Below, one piece after another: positions 39,103-49,799 of a DNA stretch of 64,000 nt. The DNA comes from Rhabdornis inornatus (Eukaryota; Chordata; Aves; Passeriformes; Rhabdornithidae): positions 558,257 through 622,256 of the forward strand of contig VWZS01006719.1 in assembly GCA_013397075.1 (NCBI GenBank), given 5' to 3'. Numbering within the stretch: position 1 is the first letter of the stretch; the number at the start of each line of letters is the position of its first letter. The position numbers were made by a program, and so were the translations under genes. Under the pieces are notes generated by a model. The model made no database searches and was not told the origin of the DNA. It saw only the letters and a program-made list of their open reading frames with translations.

Positions 39103-42100
39103 CTTTAGGCACATGAAAGTTAGGATTGGATGAGAGGGTTATTTTGGCATTTTCTTCCTCAAACTTGAAGTCCCTCCCTACCCAGCCCCACTGCTAGAGG
39201 GAGGTGCAGTTTGGTCACAGAGGTGAGTTTCTGCAGGGGCTACATTGAACAAGGCATTCAGTGACAAGCTCCAACCTGAATTGTGTCAAAACAACTGAGG
39301 GCAATCAGTGGTGACTGCAGAACACCACAAAAAGGCTGCACATAACTAACCCTTCCCTCGAGCAGCAGAACAGGAAGGCAGCTTTAAACTTTGAGGCTAA
39401 TTTAAGAACCACCATGCCAGTTTAGCACAGGACAACTCCAACAGGAACTGCACAGATGTGTAAGGCTACCCTGAAAGCTTTATAGCTATAGATTAAACCA
39501 TAACTGCAACCCTTGCCCAATTGTCTGCAGGGATTGTGAGATGTGATATTTGGATCTGTATACCCAGGCTTTGTCTGGTTGTAACAAATGAGTGATTCAA
39601 ACTGCCACTGCATAAGCCTGGAAGTGTTTACTTGATCCACTCACTACCCAAGGACAGAAATCACTCATTTTCGGTGATCACACTGACATGGAACTCATAG
39701 CACCAGAGAAGCCAGCACAGTGCAGGCAGAGATAAAGGAAACTACCAGACACTCACTTGAGAGCTGTAGCATCTGCTCTGCAGAGTGTATTAAGATACTG
39801 AACTTGCCATTCTGTCATTTATGTCATGTATAAGTATCTACGAAAAATCAATATCAAGAAAAAACTAATTTCTCATTGCTCCAACTGTGAACCTGGGAAT
39901 ATTGAAGAAAGGCTATTTCCTGCTACCTGTTACAATATTTTCTTTATTTAGTAAATGTAGTAGAGTAATAGGGTGAATCCAGGAGCCAAACAATTCATTA
40001 CTTGTGAGATGTTAACTAGAAAGGCAAGCTTCAAAATCCTCTGGGGTTTTTTTTCCATATTCTAAAAGGACTTATTCTTAACCCCAACATGAATATTCTG
40101 AATATTTAATAAGTGAAACAAATACACCAATGTGTGATTTCATTAAGTATTTGTTGCCTTGTTTCAGTCTGACACTGTGTATTTAACAAGACCAAGAGTT
40201 TAACAGAGAAATTCTCACAGCTCTTGTTTGTTTGGGGAGTTCTGGTTTTGTTTAAACCTGGAACACCCTGTCATTCACTCACCTGTTCCTGACCCAGGAT
40301 CAAGACACCTCCAGGTTTAATTGGATGCCAAGGAGCAAGATTCTCCCCAGTGCCAAGCTTCTCTCCATCTTGAAAAGCTTCCCACATTCCATCTCTGGTT
40401 GTCCATGTTATGCAGATATGATGCCATTTTCCATCACTGATGAAGAGAGGGAGCTGAGCAACCTACAAAAAACAGAATAATGCATGTGGCAACCCAAATC
40501 TAGCAGTTCAAGCCAAACACTTTCTTCCGTAAAGAAGAACAGTATTTACTCTGTCCTCAAAAGCAAAAGCTTTATAGAGGCAAGCATTAGTCCACATCCT
40601 AGTTTGCAGGATTCCACAGAATCATGAAAGGTTGGAACATCCCCCCTAGATCACTGAGTACAATCATTAACCTGGAATTGCCAAGGCCACATCTATACCT
40701 CTTATAAATACCTGCAGGGATCCTGACTCCACATCTGCCCTGTGCAGCCTGTTCCAGTGCTTTGCAACCCTGTCAGTGAAGAAATTTCTCCTCTTTTCCA
40801 AATAAAACTTCCCCTGGCACAACTTGTGGCCATTCCTCTTTTTATGTTGCCTGTTACTTGGGAGAAGAGACCAACCCCCATCCTGCACATTAATCTGTAG
40901 CATTTGTTGTTTAAATATCAGTGCTTAGTGAGATTCCATCCAGTGCTCGTGTTAAGTTCCTCTTAAAAACTGGGGTTTGCCAGCACCATTTGCAGTAATA
41001 ACTTTGACAAATGGATCTGTCTGCTGTCAGGAGAACTTGTGGGAACTGTTCCCTAGACCTCACAATAATGAGGAATTATGTTCCTTTAGGAGTTTGATCT
41101 GAAAACCTTCTCAGGTCAACATCAAGACACACGTGCAGCAGGCTATGGAGCAGCTGTGATGTGGAAGAAATAAAAGCCTCACTTAATATGGATATTAAAA
41201 ACATAATATTGAAGAGAAAAAAGTTATTGCTAAAGATAAGCAGATCCAAATCTGCTTCTCTTCCACAAACCATTAAAAATAATCGGTTATTGATCTGGGA
41301 GGATGATAGGACTGTTAGAAGCCTGTAATCAGCCACCACCTGAGTTGTGTAGCAAACACCTGACCCCTCAGAGCAGTGAGTTACCAGGAAACCTAACTGA
41401 AGGTGGGGAGAAAGGAAGCATTTCAATACTCGTTTAGTGACAAGTTTCAATGTTTTCTTCAAACTTGTCAGAAACCATCCATGGTATGAAGGAGTGATAT
41501 CTAAAGTCTGAAAAACTGTATTTAAACTGATGTTCAGCCACTAAGCATAACAAAACCAGACCATTATGTGGAGAGCCTTTTGCTCTCTGTCTTCTGCAAA
41601 ATTCATTTAACATTTGTAACTTCTATAATTAGAAATCAATAGAAATGCTGCAACTGGCTTAGATCTCACAGGTATTGCAATAGTGTGGCTTCAAAATTTG
41701 CTTGTGTTTCATAAAATTAAAAAAAAAAACAAAACAAGAAGCCAAGACCTACTTGTAACTTCAGACAACACAAGTGTGTGCACATCTAATGTCAAGCTGC
41801 TCGGTCTCAACACACAAACATCTGTACAATTTAACTTCTGTTTTAAGTGCTTTTATGAATTTGAAATCAACAAGTGAACAACAGACAAGCAGACAGCACC
41901 ACCTCAAAGGCTTCTCTCAGAGGGAAGGAAGGAGTCAGTGCAAAGGTACCAAGGGGTCAAGGCTTTGTTCTGGTTATGTTGACAATGAAGAAGAGTTCGT
42001 CAAGTCTCACCTTATCATTAATTAGCAGTTCAATTGGATTGTTCCCCCATTCTATGAGGACAATTTCATTGGCTTGCCCAGGAACAGCATATGAGAACGG

Positions 42101-45100
42101 AGTGCCAATTCCAGGAGAAGCACTTGACCTCAGCCACAAGCACACAGTGAAAGCATAGAGCTCTGGCAGAGTCTTCTTAATCTTCCCATACAGGTAGTTT
42201 GTGCGAAGAGGAAGGGAGACTTTGAATTCATCAGGTGACTTAAATGCACTGTTACCTAGAATCACATGGAGCAAAAAAAACCCCTTAACATTAAGCAAAA
42301 CAATGTATTGGTAATTCAGGCTAAGACACAATTGATATTGGTAATCTTTGGCTTTAAGCACTTTAGAGAGGTACAGTAAAAAAAAAATTTATTGAAGCAG
42401 TATTTATTGAATGTTGATTTTGCCGCACATAAAAATGCAAATAGATTTTATCCACATTGTGATAATTATTTAGTTTATTTTTGCACATTTAGAGCAAAAG
42501 AATAGATGGTAGACAATCTTCATTGCCTAGTTCATGGCTGGAGGCCTCCCTATTTCAAACAATTCAAACTGCCTTACTGTCAGTAAAATGGATTTTCTGC
42601 TATGCCCATTATTAAAGCATCACAGTGCTTCACAACCAGGACTTCTTTCCCTACTCCTGCTACACAAGCAGCATTCATGTGTTAAGATCTCAGGGTAACA
42701 AACTGATTTCTGTCCCATCAAGTGAACAGGACAAGATCTGAAGAGTTCGAAGTGATCTGAATTAAAAATGCAATATTGAGCTATGAACTATGGGAAGTTT
42801 AGACACTAGATTTAATATAAAAGCAGAAATTATTATTTAGATTTTTCTAAAAAAGTGATAAAAACCAATGGGATATTCTGAGACATGCTTACAAAACTGA
42901 GAACCTTTAAGACCAAAACTTTCTGAAGTTGCAATACTCTGTTATCATATACTTGATGTAGACGCTCATAAGTAATTTTCTAGAAGTATCAAGAAATAAA
43001 TCCTACATTGTGCCACAAACTGAACTGCCAGTTCTATAGTAATGTCATCCTCAACTTTTTAGCAGCCTGTTCTTCTGAGTCTCACTCATTTCCTTTGCTC
43101 ATATTCCTGAAACAAATTCAATCCCCTTGCCAACTTCACACTCCAGTCCAAATGAAAAGCTGTTGTCACAAAAGGTTGCCACAATTCTCATATGTATTTT
43201 TTAAGCCATTGACATTCTCTCAGTTCCCCTTCTCAGAAGCAACTGAAGTGTTTTGGCTGCATTTTTCACAGAAAGAGGGGGTGGGAGAAGAAAAAGCTTC
43301 TCTTTTGCTTGAATCTGTCTTGAGGAACCTTAGAGACCTGAAATGTTCTAAATGGTAAGCAAATAAAAAACACCAGGGTCTTAGGGTTAATACTGAAGAA
43401 CTTCCATTAGGCAGCTACAACCAATCTCACATAGAAAAAACAGAAACATACCCCATTAAAAGAGCAATTATTTTTGGGCTAGACGGGCAAGAAATATTGT
43501 TATTCCCTTTCAGAGATAGAGAAAATAAGTTTAGATGCAATAAATGTTTGTAACTCCAGCAAATCCACTGGATTCTACCACTGGAGACAACCAGTGAAGG
43601 AATTAACAGAAAACTTTGCACAACAGGTATACAAGTCTTAAACTTTTCTGCCCCATTGGTAATTAAAAACATCTGTCAAAACTACAGATAAAATCCAAGG
43701 CTTATAGTGTCATGTCAAAGTTATTTTTTTTCTCTATTTAGTCTCAGGACAATGAGGAGCTTATGACTCTCTAGTTAGGATGTAGGGAAAATATGCTGAA
43801 CAATACTGCACTTTAAATAAAAGCACAACAGAAATACTATTTTCAAATTAGGTCAGATCAAATATTCTCTGCATTTAAAACACACAAAAAAGTTCTTTCA
43901 TCATGATTACCCTCACTTTGATTTGGCAGAGGAAGCAGAATAGCTAAGCTGTACTGTAATAGAGAGCAAATTACACAAGTAAAAGAAAGGCTGTAACTTG
44001 GTTCCTGTCCCAAATTCTTCACTTCCCTGGAGACTTAAGACAGCCCTCACTCCCCACACAAAAAATAAAGGTGGGAACAGGTTATTTTTAGTCTAACTGA
44101 ATTACACATTTTTGTTCTCCCACCACTCTCTTTCTGATATGAGTCACATTTTTCAGAGACAAGGACTATCTATACTTGACTCATAAGACATTAACAGGCC
44201 ACTAAGTCTCTATAACTTTAGCTGCAGGTTAGGTTTATCTTGGCTCTCAGGAAATACTAAAGGACAGAGCCAGTAGAACATCATAATTTTCCTTCTCTTT
44301 TCCCCTCCTTCACCCTTTTTAGAGGAAAGGATAGATACAGTATTGCACACATGGATCCATTAGGCTGCATTCTAAATTCATGAGACATGCATGTTTGTAC
44401 CATTTGGAAGACATGTCCATCAAGCTGCTTTTAAGCAGACAGTTATTCACCTTGGAAAATCATTTAAGAATTGGGCAGCGATATCTGCTGCAACTCCAGC
44501 CCTATACAGTCCACTCTGTATAGTCCACATGCATACAGTCAGTACAGAAAGACTTCTGTGCTTTAGGTCACTTCCACAGACATTTGCAATTCAAATAAAC
44601 AGATTCTTCTCAAGCAGAGAGATCTCAGTAATTATTAAGCTAAGAATCAGAATGAATGACTAAGATTACGAGAGTGTCCCCCAGTGGACCATGTGTAGTC
44701 TACTGTAAACTCTGAAGGCTGTAAGCTTAGAATAGAGTATAATTCAAGTATCTGAAGTTACCCAAAGTCATAACCAGTAAAAAAAGGAGAGGCCACCATC
44801 AATACTTCCAAAGCAGCAGGAAACAAAGCTGGTATAAAACGCCATTCATTACATCAAAGGTAGTTGTGCTAATTAAATTTAGCCCATATGACTCTCAGTC
44901 CAAATAAAGGCAGCTCTACTCAGATGTATGCTTGACATTATGTAGCTATTTACACTCATGCCATACTTATTCCTATCTCCACTTGCCTCCTTATAGATCT
45001 TTCCATCCCACAAACACTAAGAGTTTCATCCCAGCCACCCACACATGCCAAATTAAGAGACAGGAAGCCAAAGCCAGGCAACTGCCTGTCAAGCAAGAAG

Positions 45101-47291
45101 CCTGAGATAAAAGAAAAAGGAGAACCCAAGTATTTGCACTGTCACCTATTATTTAGTCCAGTACCTTAATGTCTTTCCCTCAAGGCCCACATTTAGTCTA
45201 CTGCTCTAGAAGGAAGGCGGAAACAAAATTAATCAGGATGGGGAAGCATTTAGACCCTGAGCAATTACCTTTCTCTAATTCAGACACTCTTTCTAGCAAT
45301 GCATTCAAGGCTGTCTCTGTCTTCTGCCGGTGGGCTGAGGTCTCGTTGTGCAGCAGAGACTTCTCATCCTCCAGCTCGGCCACTTTGCTCAGGAGTTGGC
45401 GCTCCAGGTCCCCGAGGCGCCGCTGCAGCATCTCCCGCAGGTCACTGGGCAGGGCTGCATAGGACACGTTGGCTCGGAGCTGGTGCTTTAGGGCAAAGCA
45501 GAAGGGGAAAAACACTGTCATTCCTGAAACAGAAACTGTGAAATGCAGATATGCTCCCGGTTCAAAGGAGGGAAGTAAGATCACAGAGCTCTCCAGCAAG
45601 TACAGAAGAGGTATTGCTTTTTAGCATTTGTCATGCTCGGTGCTTTAATCAGCACTGTAGCTAAACAGGTCCTGAAAACAAACAACACTTTCGTTAGAGG
45701 CTTCCAGCACTTTAGAAGGAAGTTTTCATACATTTAAGTTTAATAAAAGGGAGTAGGTCTGATGCACTTCTATTAGTATGCATAGATGTGGCACATTGCT
45801 CAATTTTTGCTTTACTTACTGATAGCAACATAGCCAACATAAGTAAACAGAAAAACTATCACTTCTTTTTAGATTAAAAATTAAGCTACTTTGAAAGCAG
45901 ATTTACCAAAGTAAGATGCTCTTTGGATCAATCTAAGTATTGACCAGTTAAAGTATTCTTACTCAAACCAAAAAAAGAGGCACCTCACACTCTCAAATAA
46001 CACTAGTATCTTTAAAGACACTAAAAAAACAACATTTCCACCTACCATGTTATTCTAGTGGAGTTCCTCTTCTACAACGCTAAAAAGAATGCTTCAGAAA
46101 GACAGCAATAGTAAAAGGGTGTAATACTAACAGCTCATTCAAAACTGCACTTGCAAAGCAGCACTCCCAGAACAGCCTTTGGGAAGTTATTCCCATCCTC
46201 ACATCAGCACTGAGTGGAGGATAGCAGGAGCACACGTGAGGCTTTCAGGGTGTGAAAAGCAGAACATCAGCACAAATCCTCTGAGAATCCTCTCTACAAA
46301 ACATTTGTATGAGCAGCACTCAAACCATGGGCACTGTCCAAAGGCTTATGGAAATTACTTATCGGTGGGCTTGGATCAAATCCCCTTTCTGTTCAGAGGT
46401 GCACAGAATCGGGTTTTTTTATTCTGTGTTAGCCCTGAGTACACCATCTGCCCAGCACAATCTCCTCATTACCACTGGTCTGCTCAGCACCATATGCCGA
46501 GGTCTTACTGCCCAAGACGTCAGCTTTGTACCTCAAACCACATAAAGTCACATCCCCAGAAAGAGAGATTTACGCATTATTAATACAGAAACTAAGCTGG
46601 TGACAAGCAGGGAAACCATAATCTCCCCCGATGCAGTGGGAGAACACATTGAAGAACAGCCCCTTAGGGTTTTTACCATAAAGAGAGGAGATAAATAACC
46701 AAGACAACACAACACGCCAAACCGAGCCGCTCGCCCCCGGGGCTGGGCCAGTTTGGATCCATCTCCACATGGATTTCGGGCACCCCCTGTGCCCGAAGTG
46801 CCCGCTGGACGTGAATGGGCTCCGCTGCCCGGCCCTACCTCCAGGCTCTCCAGCCGGTCCTTCAGGGTCTGCATGGTGCGGCTCAGCTGGTCGATGACCT
46901 GCGCCGGGTCACGCGGCAGGTCGCCCATCGTGTCCTTGCCCTTGCCCACCTCGTTCTTCCAAGCCCCCGAGGCGGACTTGCCGTCGGCGCCCTCGCAGCG
47001 GCTGAGCTTCCCGGTGAGCTCCCGGATAGCCTCCCGCTGGCTCCCGATGGTCTCCTTCTGCTGCAGGACGGTCTCCCGCAGCTGCAGCACCGTGGCTTTG
47101 AGCTCCTCCTCGGGGGACAGCGCGCCGCCCTGCATGGGCACGGGGGGCAGCGGGCAGCCCGCGCCGGCGGCGTCCAGAGGCAGCGAGGTGCAAACGAAGC
47201 GGCTGCCCGGCGGGCTCTCCTGCTCCCCGGCCGGCGACCCCCGCCCGCCCGCAGCTACGGCGAGCAGGAGTCCGGCGGCCACGAGCAGCAT
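38875..47291 (-). CDS. NPTX2: Neuronal pentraxin 2 (Narp), complete five-exon coding gene
   Basis: The coding sequence joins 47291-46839, 45485-45269, 42255-42011, 40462-40283 and 39102-38875 on the minus strand: 453+217+245+180+228 = 1323 nt, 440 residues plus TAG. Every intron is GT-AG and the frame is kept across all joins (phases 0, 1, 0, 0). The product has a signal peptide (about residues 1-16), coiled-coil segments (about 60-98 and 130-223) and a C-terminal pentraxin domain (about 230-440) with the signature H320-x-C322-x-T324-W325-x-T327. C262 and C322 should form the pentraxin disulphide. From family knowledge, this secreted synaptic protein forms disulphide-linked multimers with NPTX1 and NPTXR and clusters AMPA receptors at excitatory synapses. 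Human NPTX2 is about 431 residues, so this is full length. The near identity to human NPTX2 in exons 3-5, and the LRANVS and LLHNETSAHR segments, separate it from NPTX1 and NPTXR. Confidence 0.97.
39103..40282 (-). other. NPTX2: NPTX2 intron 4
   Basis: A GT-AG intron of 1180 bp. Apart from short chance open frames I see nothing in it: no repeat element, RNA gene or obvious motif cluster. Confidence 0.9.
40283..40462 (-). CDS. NPTX2: NPTX2 coding exon 4: pentraxin signature exon
   Basis: This exon is 180 nt and encodes residues 306-365. I read it by hand because its open frame is short. It starts VAQLPLFISDGKWHHICITW and ends PGGVLILGQEQ. The acceptor is TTGTAG|GTTGC and the donor is CAG|GTGAGT, a consensus donor; both junctions are phase 0. 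HHICITWTT carries the pentraxin family signature H-x-C-x-[ST]-W-x-[ST], with C322 completing the conserved disulphide. The exon has the same length as the matching human segment (60 residues). Confidence 0.96.
40463..42010 (-). other. NPTX2: NPTX2 intron 3
   Basis: A GT-AG intron of 1548 bp. It contains a CR1 LINE remnant (about 40600-40890) lying in the same sense as the gene. The remainder is AT-rich with no feature that I recognise. Confidence 0.9.
40600..40890 (-). mobile_element. Old CR1 LINE 3' fragment in NPTX2 intron 3
   Basis: Read on plus, this resembles the reverse complement of a CR1 3' end. It starts with a CAGAATCATGAAAGGTTGGA-like terminus and contains GCAGCCTGTTCCAGTGCTTT, then TCAGTGAAGAAATTTCTCCT, then CTTGGGAGAAGAGACCAAC, all hallmark segments of avian CR1 3' regions as I remember them. 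It is diverged with internal small deletions and 5' truncated, and lies in the same orientation as NPTX2. The CR1 subfamily is not assigned. Confidence 0.8.
42011..42255 (-). CDS. NPTX2: NPTX2 coding exon 3: first part of pentraxin domain
   Basis: This exon encodes residues 224-305 (GNSAFKSPDEFKVSLPLRTN to IELLINDK). The acceptor is CTAG|GTAACAG (AG at 42256-42257) and the donor is AAG|GTGAGA (GT at 42009-42010). It holds the first half of the pentraxin beta-sandwich, including C262 in FTVCLWLRS, the partner of C322. It also holds SYAVPGQANEIVLIEWGNNP, a stretch almost invariant in neuronal pentraxins. The few differences from the human protein are conservative, so the exon looks functional. 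Confidence 0.97.
42256..45268 (-). other. NPTX2: NPTX2 intron 2
   Basis: A GT-AG intron of 3013 bp, the longest in the gene, splitting a codon (phase 1). No repeat, RNA gene or extra exon could be supported. Confidence 0.9.
45269..45485 (-). CDS. NPTX2: NPTX2 coding exon 2: second coiled coil with two N-glycosylation sites
   Basis: This exon encodes residues 152-223 and the first base of codon 224. It begins at HQLRANVS after the acceptor CTAAAG| (AG at 45486-45487) and ends at ELEK-G with donor AAAG|GTAATT. N157 (NVS) and N198 (NET) are N-glycosylation sequons at the positions known in mammalian NPTX2. The sequence is rich in L, E, K, R and Q with heptad spacing, as expected for the coiled coil that drives multimerisation. 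The phase 1 end joins exon 3, which starts GTAACAGT, giving GNSAFK as in human. The open frame running past each end is intron read-through. Confidence 0.96.
45486..46838 (-). other. NPTX2: NPTX2 intron 1
   Basis: A GT-AG intron of 1353 bp. Its 5' end lies at the edge of the CpG island. A plus-strand open frame at 46179-46583 resembles no protein I know and is probably chance. No repeat element was seen. Confidence 0.9.
46839..47291 (-). CDS. NPTX2: NPTX2 coding exon 1: signal peptide, N-terminal cysteines, first coiled coil
   Basis: This exon encodes residues 1-151. The start is the ATG at 47289-47291, with G at -3, followed by a short leucine/alanine-rich signal peptide; cleavage is probably near residue 15-16. 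Cysteines at 34, 46 and 99 match in position the N-terminal cysteines that mediate disulphide-linked oligomers in mammalian neuronal pentraxins. Residues about 60-98 (EEELKATVLQLRETVLQQKE onward) are a heptad-like coiled coil. The segment KDTMGDLPRD is shared with NPTX family members. The donor is GAG|GTAGGG, phase 0, with GT at 46837-46838. Compared with human NPTX2, the stretch just after the signal peptide (about residues 17-27) looks longer. The exon lies in a CpG island, so long antisense open frames here are composition artefacts. Confidence 0.95.
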
Positions 47292-47408
47292 CCCTGCTGG
47301 CGAGCGGAGCGCCCGCTCGGCGGGGCGGCCGGGGCCGAGCCGCGGTGCCAGGAGCGGGTCCCGCCGCCCTCTCCCGTCCGTCCCGTCCCGTTCCCCTCAC
47401 GCCGCTCC
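47292..47408 (-). other. NPTX2: Probable NPTX2 5' UTR
   Basis: This is the interval between the ATG and the start site predicted from the TATA box. It is GC-rich with no in-frame upstream ATG obvious before the start codon. The 5' limit is an estimate from TATA spacing only. Confidence 0.5.
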
Positions 47409-47430
47409 CACACTCACCGCCGGCTGCGGC

Positions 47431-47437
47431 TTTTATA
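47431..47437 (-). promoter_or_regulatory. NPTX2: NPTX2 TATA box
   Basis: The minus strand reads TATAAAAG in a GC-rich context about 140 bases upstream of the ATG. With usual spacing, transcription would start near 47405-47410, giving a 5' UTR of roughly 115 nt. A strong TATA box in a CpG island is typical of inducible genes. The start site itself is inferred. Confidence 0.75.
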
Positions 47438-47453
47438 GGCAGCTAGTGCGCGG

Positions 47454-47463
47454 GGGGCGGGGC
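47454..47463. promoter_or_regulatory. Sp1-type GC box
   Basis: GGGGCGGGGC lies between the CRE and the TATA box, about 20 bp upstream of the TATA box on the NPTX2 strand. This is a canonical Sp1/KLF-family motif and helps mark the core promoter. Confidence 0.55.
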
Positions 47464-47503
47464 CCAGCTCGCGCCGCGCGCGCTGGTTGGCTGAGAGCTG
47501 TGC

Positions 47504-47511
47504 TGACGTCA
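47504..47511. promoter_or_regulatory. Consensus CRE (TGACGTCA) in the NPTX2 promoter
   Basis: A perfect palindromic cAMP response element lies about 70 bp upstream of the TATA box, close to -100 from the inferred start. CREB/ATF factors bind this motif, and Narp is known in mammals as a neuronal activity-induced immediate-early gene. A half-site (CGTCA) follows at 47592-47596. Binding is inferred from the motif alone. Confidence 0.75.
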
Positions 47512-47519
47512 GCCGGAGC

Positions 47520-47528
47520 GGGGCGGGC
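47520..47528. promoter_or_regulatory. Second GC box upstream of the CRE
   Basis: GGGGCGGGC sits about 10 bp beyond the CRE. It is a good Sp1/KLF-type match, but such motifs are common in any CpG island, so its role is uncertain. Confidence 0.4.
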
Positions 47529-47545
47529 GCGGGGTCGGGAGCGCT

Positions 47546-47571
47546 CCGGGACCGGGACCGGGACCGGGACC
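47546..47571 (+). repeat. (CCGGGA)n hexamer repeat next to the NPTX2 promoter
   Basis: Four exact copies of CCGGGA followed by a partial copy. From 47548 to 47568 the plus strand has four GGG runs separated by ACC, which fits the G-quadruplex pattern. Diverged copies of the same unit continue to about 47615. It lies about 140 bp upstream of the inferred NPTX2 start site. Confidence 0.85.
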
Positions 47572-47699
47572 GAGTCTGGGACCGGCATCAGCGTCAGCAC
47601 CGGCACCGGCCCCGGCCCGAGCCCAGCGGACCGCGGCGGGGCCGCCTCCTCTTCCCGTGCCCAGCCTGAGCCTCTCGTGTGTCTGCTGACACCCCTTGT

Positions 47700-49799
47700 C
47701 CCTTGTCCTCGCACCACGCTCCGCCGTAAAGAGCCCGGCTCCATCCACCTCGATGGTCTCAGCCGAGCCCGCTCCGGCCTGGCAGTGTATTTCTGCTATT
47801 GAGCCGGTCAGAACTGGACGCAGCATCTCGAGGTGATCCAGGCAGCGCGGAGCAAAGGGATTATCCCTTCCCCTGGGCTCCCTGCCTACAGTGCCGCCAG
47901 CGCAGCCTGGGATACGGCCGGCCTGGAGCAGCTCTTTGAGCTACAAGATGATGCCGTCAGAAAAACGAGAACGGTTCAAGCTATGCATCAATATTCACAT
48001 TTATTATGGAGGAGAAAGACACAGGGATATCTTACTCATTAGAGTACCATGATTCTATTGTTGGACCATAAGACCATTGTGGTTTCAGCTATATTGCTTG
48101 TGGCATCCAATATTTTTAATGCTGATCTTTTATTTACTTGAGTTACTTTAAATTTATAATACGTGAAGGCTTTTATATTTTCCAAGTGACATACAAACAC
48201 TGAACAGTTCTTACAAACTTCTTGTGGATAGGCAATAAGCACTCTTACCTCCGCTGGAAAAATTGAGAAACAATTTCCTTATGCATCAGCAGAGGCTGCT
48301 CTTAGGACTCCCAAATCTTTGAGTAGAACTTCAGCTTTTTAGAAAGTTTATATATGGAGAGACATTTTACCGTAGGGTGAGTAGTTCCTACTATGAAATA
48401 CATTATGTATTATATTTATTCATTGTAATTTATTCATTAAAATAATTATGAATAGATAATAATGAATAAAAATAAAGAATAAATAATATGTAGTCAGAAA
48501 TAATTTTAGTTTTGTTTTTTTTTTCACTCAGCATGAGAATTGCTTTGTTACATAATGAATGAACAAGTTTCCAGGAGTGTGTACAACAGGGACAGTTAAA
48601 TCTGATGACTTCATGGAGTCCAGTTTATTTGTTCAAGTCTTCTAGCAATGTCCTGTTTAAAGTCACACGAGTCAAAGGCAACTGCAGCCACTGTTCAGCC
48701 AGATGAGTGAGATGCAGCTCCGACTGCTTATTGAAGGAGAGAGAACACCGGGGGCAGGCAGAGTTCAAAATGCAACCAGAAGCTCCGATTTCTGTCTCAA
48801 CTCCCTTTGTCTGGAAACCAGGTCTCAGGAGGCTGTGCTGCTTCCTGGATGAATGAAAACATCCCCACTCAAGCGCAGAGGCTCTGACTAATGCCTGGTT
48901 AGACATTTAACTCCCATTGAAATTAACAGCAACCGTGTCTTCATCACTTGGCTGATTAAAATTCTGAATGCTGCAGTGAGGAGGACCATGCAAGCACACC
49001 AGGAACATCTCACCTGTCAACATGGCGTCTTTCCAGTCCACATAGTCAAAGAAATATTAAAGTTTATACAGAATAATGAAAAATAATTATTGCTCTACAT
49101 GTAAGATTAATCAGTCCCATCTGTATTGCATTGCAGCTCATTTCTCCCAAATTTCATGTGAATGGGTTTGAAAAAAGTACTAAAATAATTGTAAAATGTT
49201 GGATTTAGCCTGTAGGAAAACAGTAGTCAATTGCTTTTATACAGCTGGATTCTACTCTTTATAATATGAATTATAATGGCATCCTGGGCAAATAACCTCA
49301 CATTACTTCAAAATAAACTTCAATCTCCTGATCTTGATTTTAAAGCCCACTTTACAATTCAGAGCTGATCCCAAACAGGTTTTGACTGAATGCATGACAG
49401 TGATAAAGGGTATTGTATCCTTTTAAATTCAAGCAATGTATAGTTTGAAGGTTTTGCTTAATTATAGATAGACTTTTGTCATGATCTCTTCTTCAACAAG
49501 CTGAGGAGTAACACAAGCAGCAGCAAGCAATAAACATCTGACTTTGAGAGTTCTGTAAGGCATATGATGGTAAATTGTTCATGACAACAAAAGTATTGTC
49601 CTTTATTACTCTACTGTTTCTTCTTGACAGGGGAGGTCAGTAAAACAGGAAAGAATCCCAACAAAGACACTCAGAAATGTCAGTTACCACACAATGGGGT
49701 ATAAATGTGGAGGACACAGGGAAAGACAGGTATTATCCATTGTGCTTCTTAATATCCTTAATATTTTGCTATGGTACTTCAGTGCTTGCAGAATAAAAA
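47700..49799. other. Upstream flank of NPTX2
   Basis: Between the CpG island and the CR1 copy. AT-rich, with no exon recognised. A divergent transcript from the CpG island on plus is possible but nothing in the sequence proves one. Confidence 0.55.
48400..48500. repeat. AT-rich low-complexity tract (AATAATGAATAAA-like)
   Basis: Nearly pure A/T with loosely repeated AATAA and TTTATT units, about 1.1 kb upstream of the NPTX2 start codon. No coding signal. The AATAAA words here occur by composition. Confidence 0.7.

Larger units (their letters stand above)
46740..47690. promoter_or_regulatory. CpG island spanning the NPTX2 promoter and exon 1
   Basis: This stretch is visibly GC-rich and dense in CpG, in sharp contrast to the AT-rich flanks. 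It covers exon 1, the inferred 5' UTR, the TATA box, the CRE and about 180 bp beyond. Low stop-codon density here explains long open frames on both strands (for example 46753-47802 on plus), which I do not call as genes. Boundaries are by eye. Confidence 0.8.

Noticed and set aside
46478..46500. Possible RE1/REST site (CTCAGCACC half) in NPTX2 intron 1
   Set aside because: Only the left half-site matches; the right half does not fit the consensus at the required spacing.
47484..47493. CCAAT-like box (AGCCAACCA on minus) between the CRE and the GC box
   Set aside because: The core reads CCAAC, not CCAAT, so I do not call an NF-Y site.
46753..47802. Long plus-strand open frame (349 codons) antisense to NPTX2 exon 1, plus a 207-codon frame at 46815-47438
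   Set aside because: It lies wholly in the CpG island, where stop codons are rare. The translation is low-complexity R/P/S/G with the GGGACC repeat read as RD units, and the minus-strand frame is a proven conserved exon.
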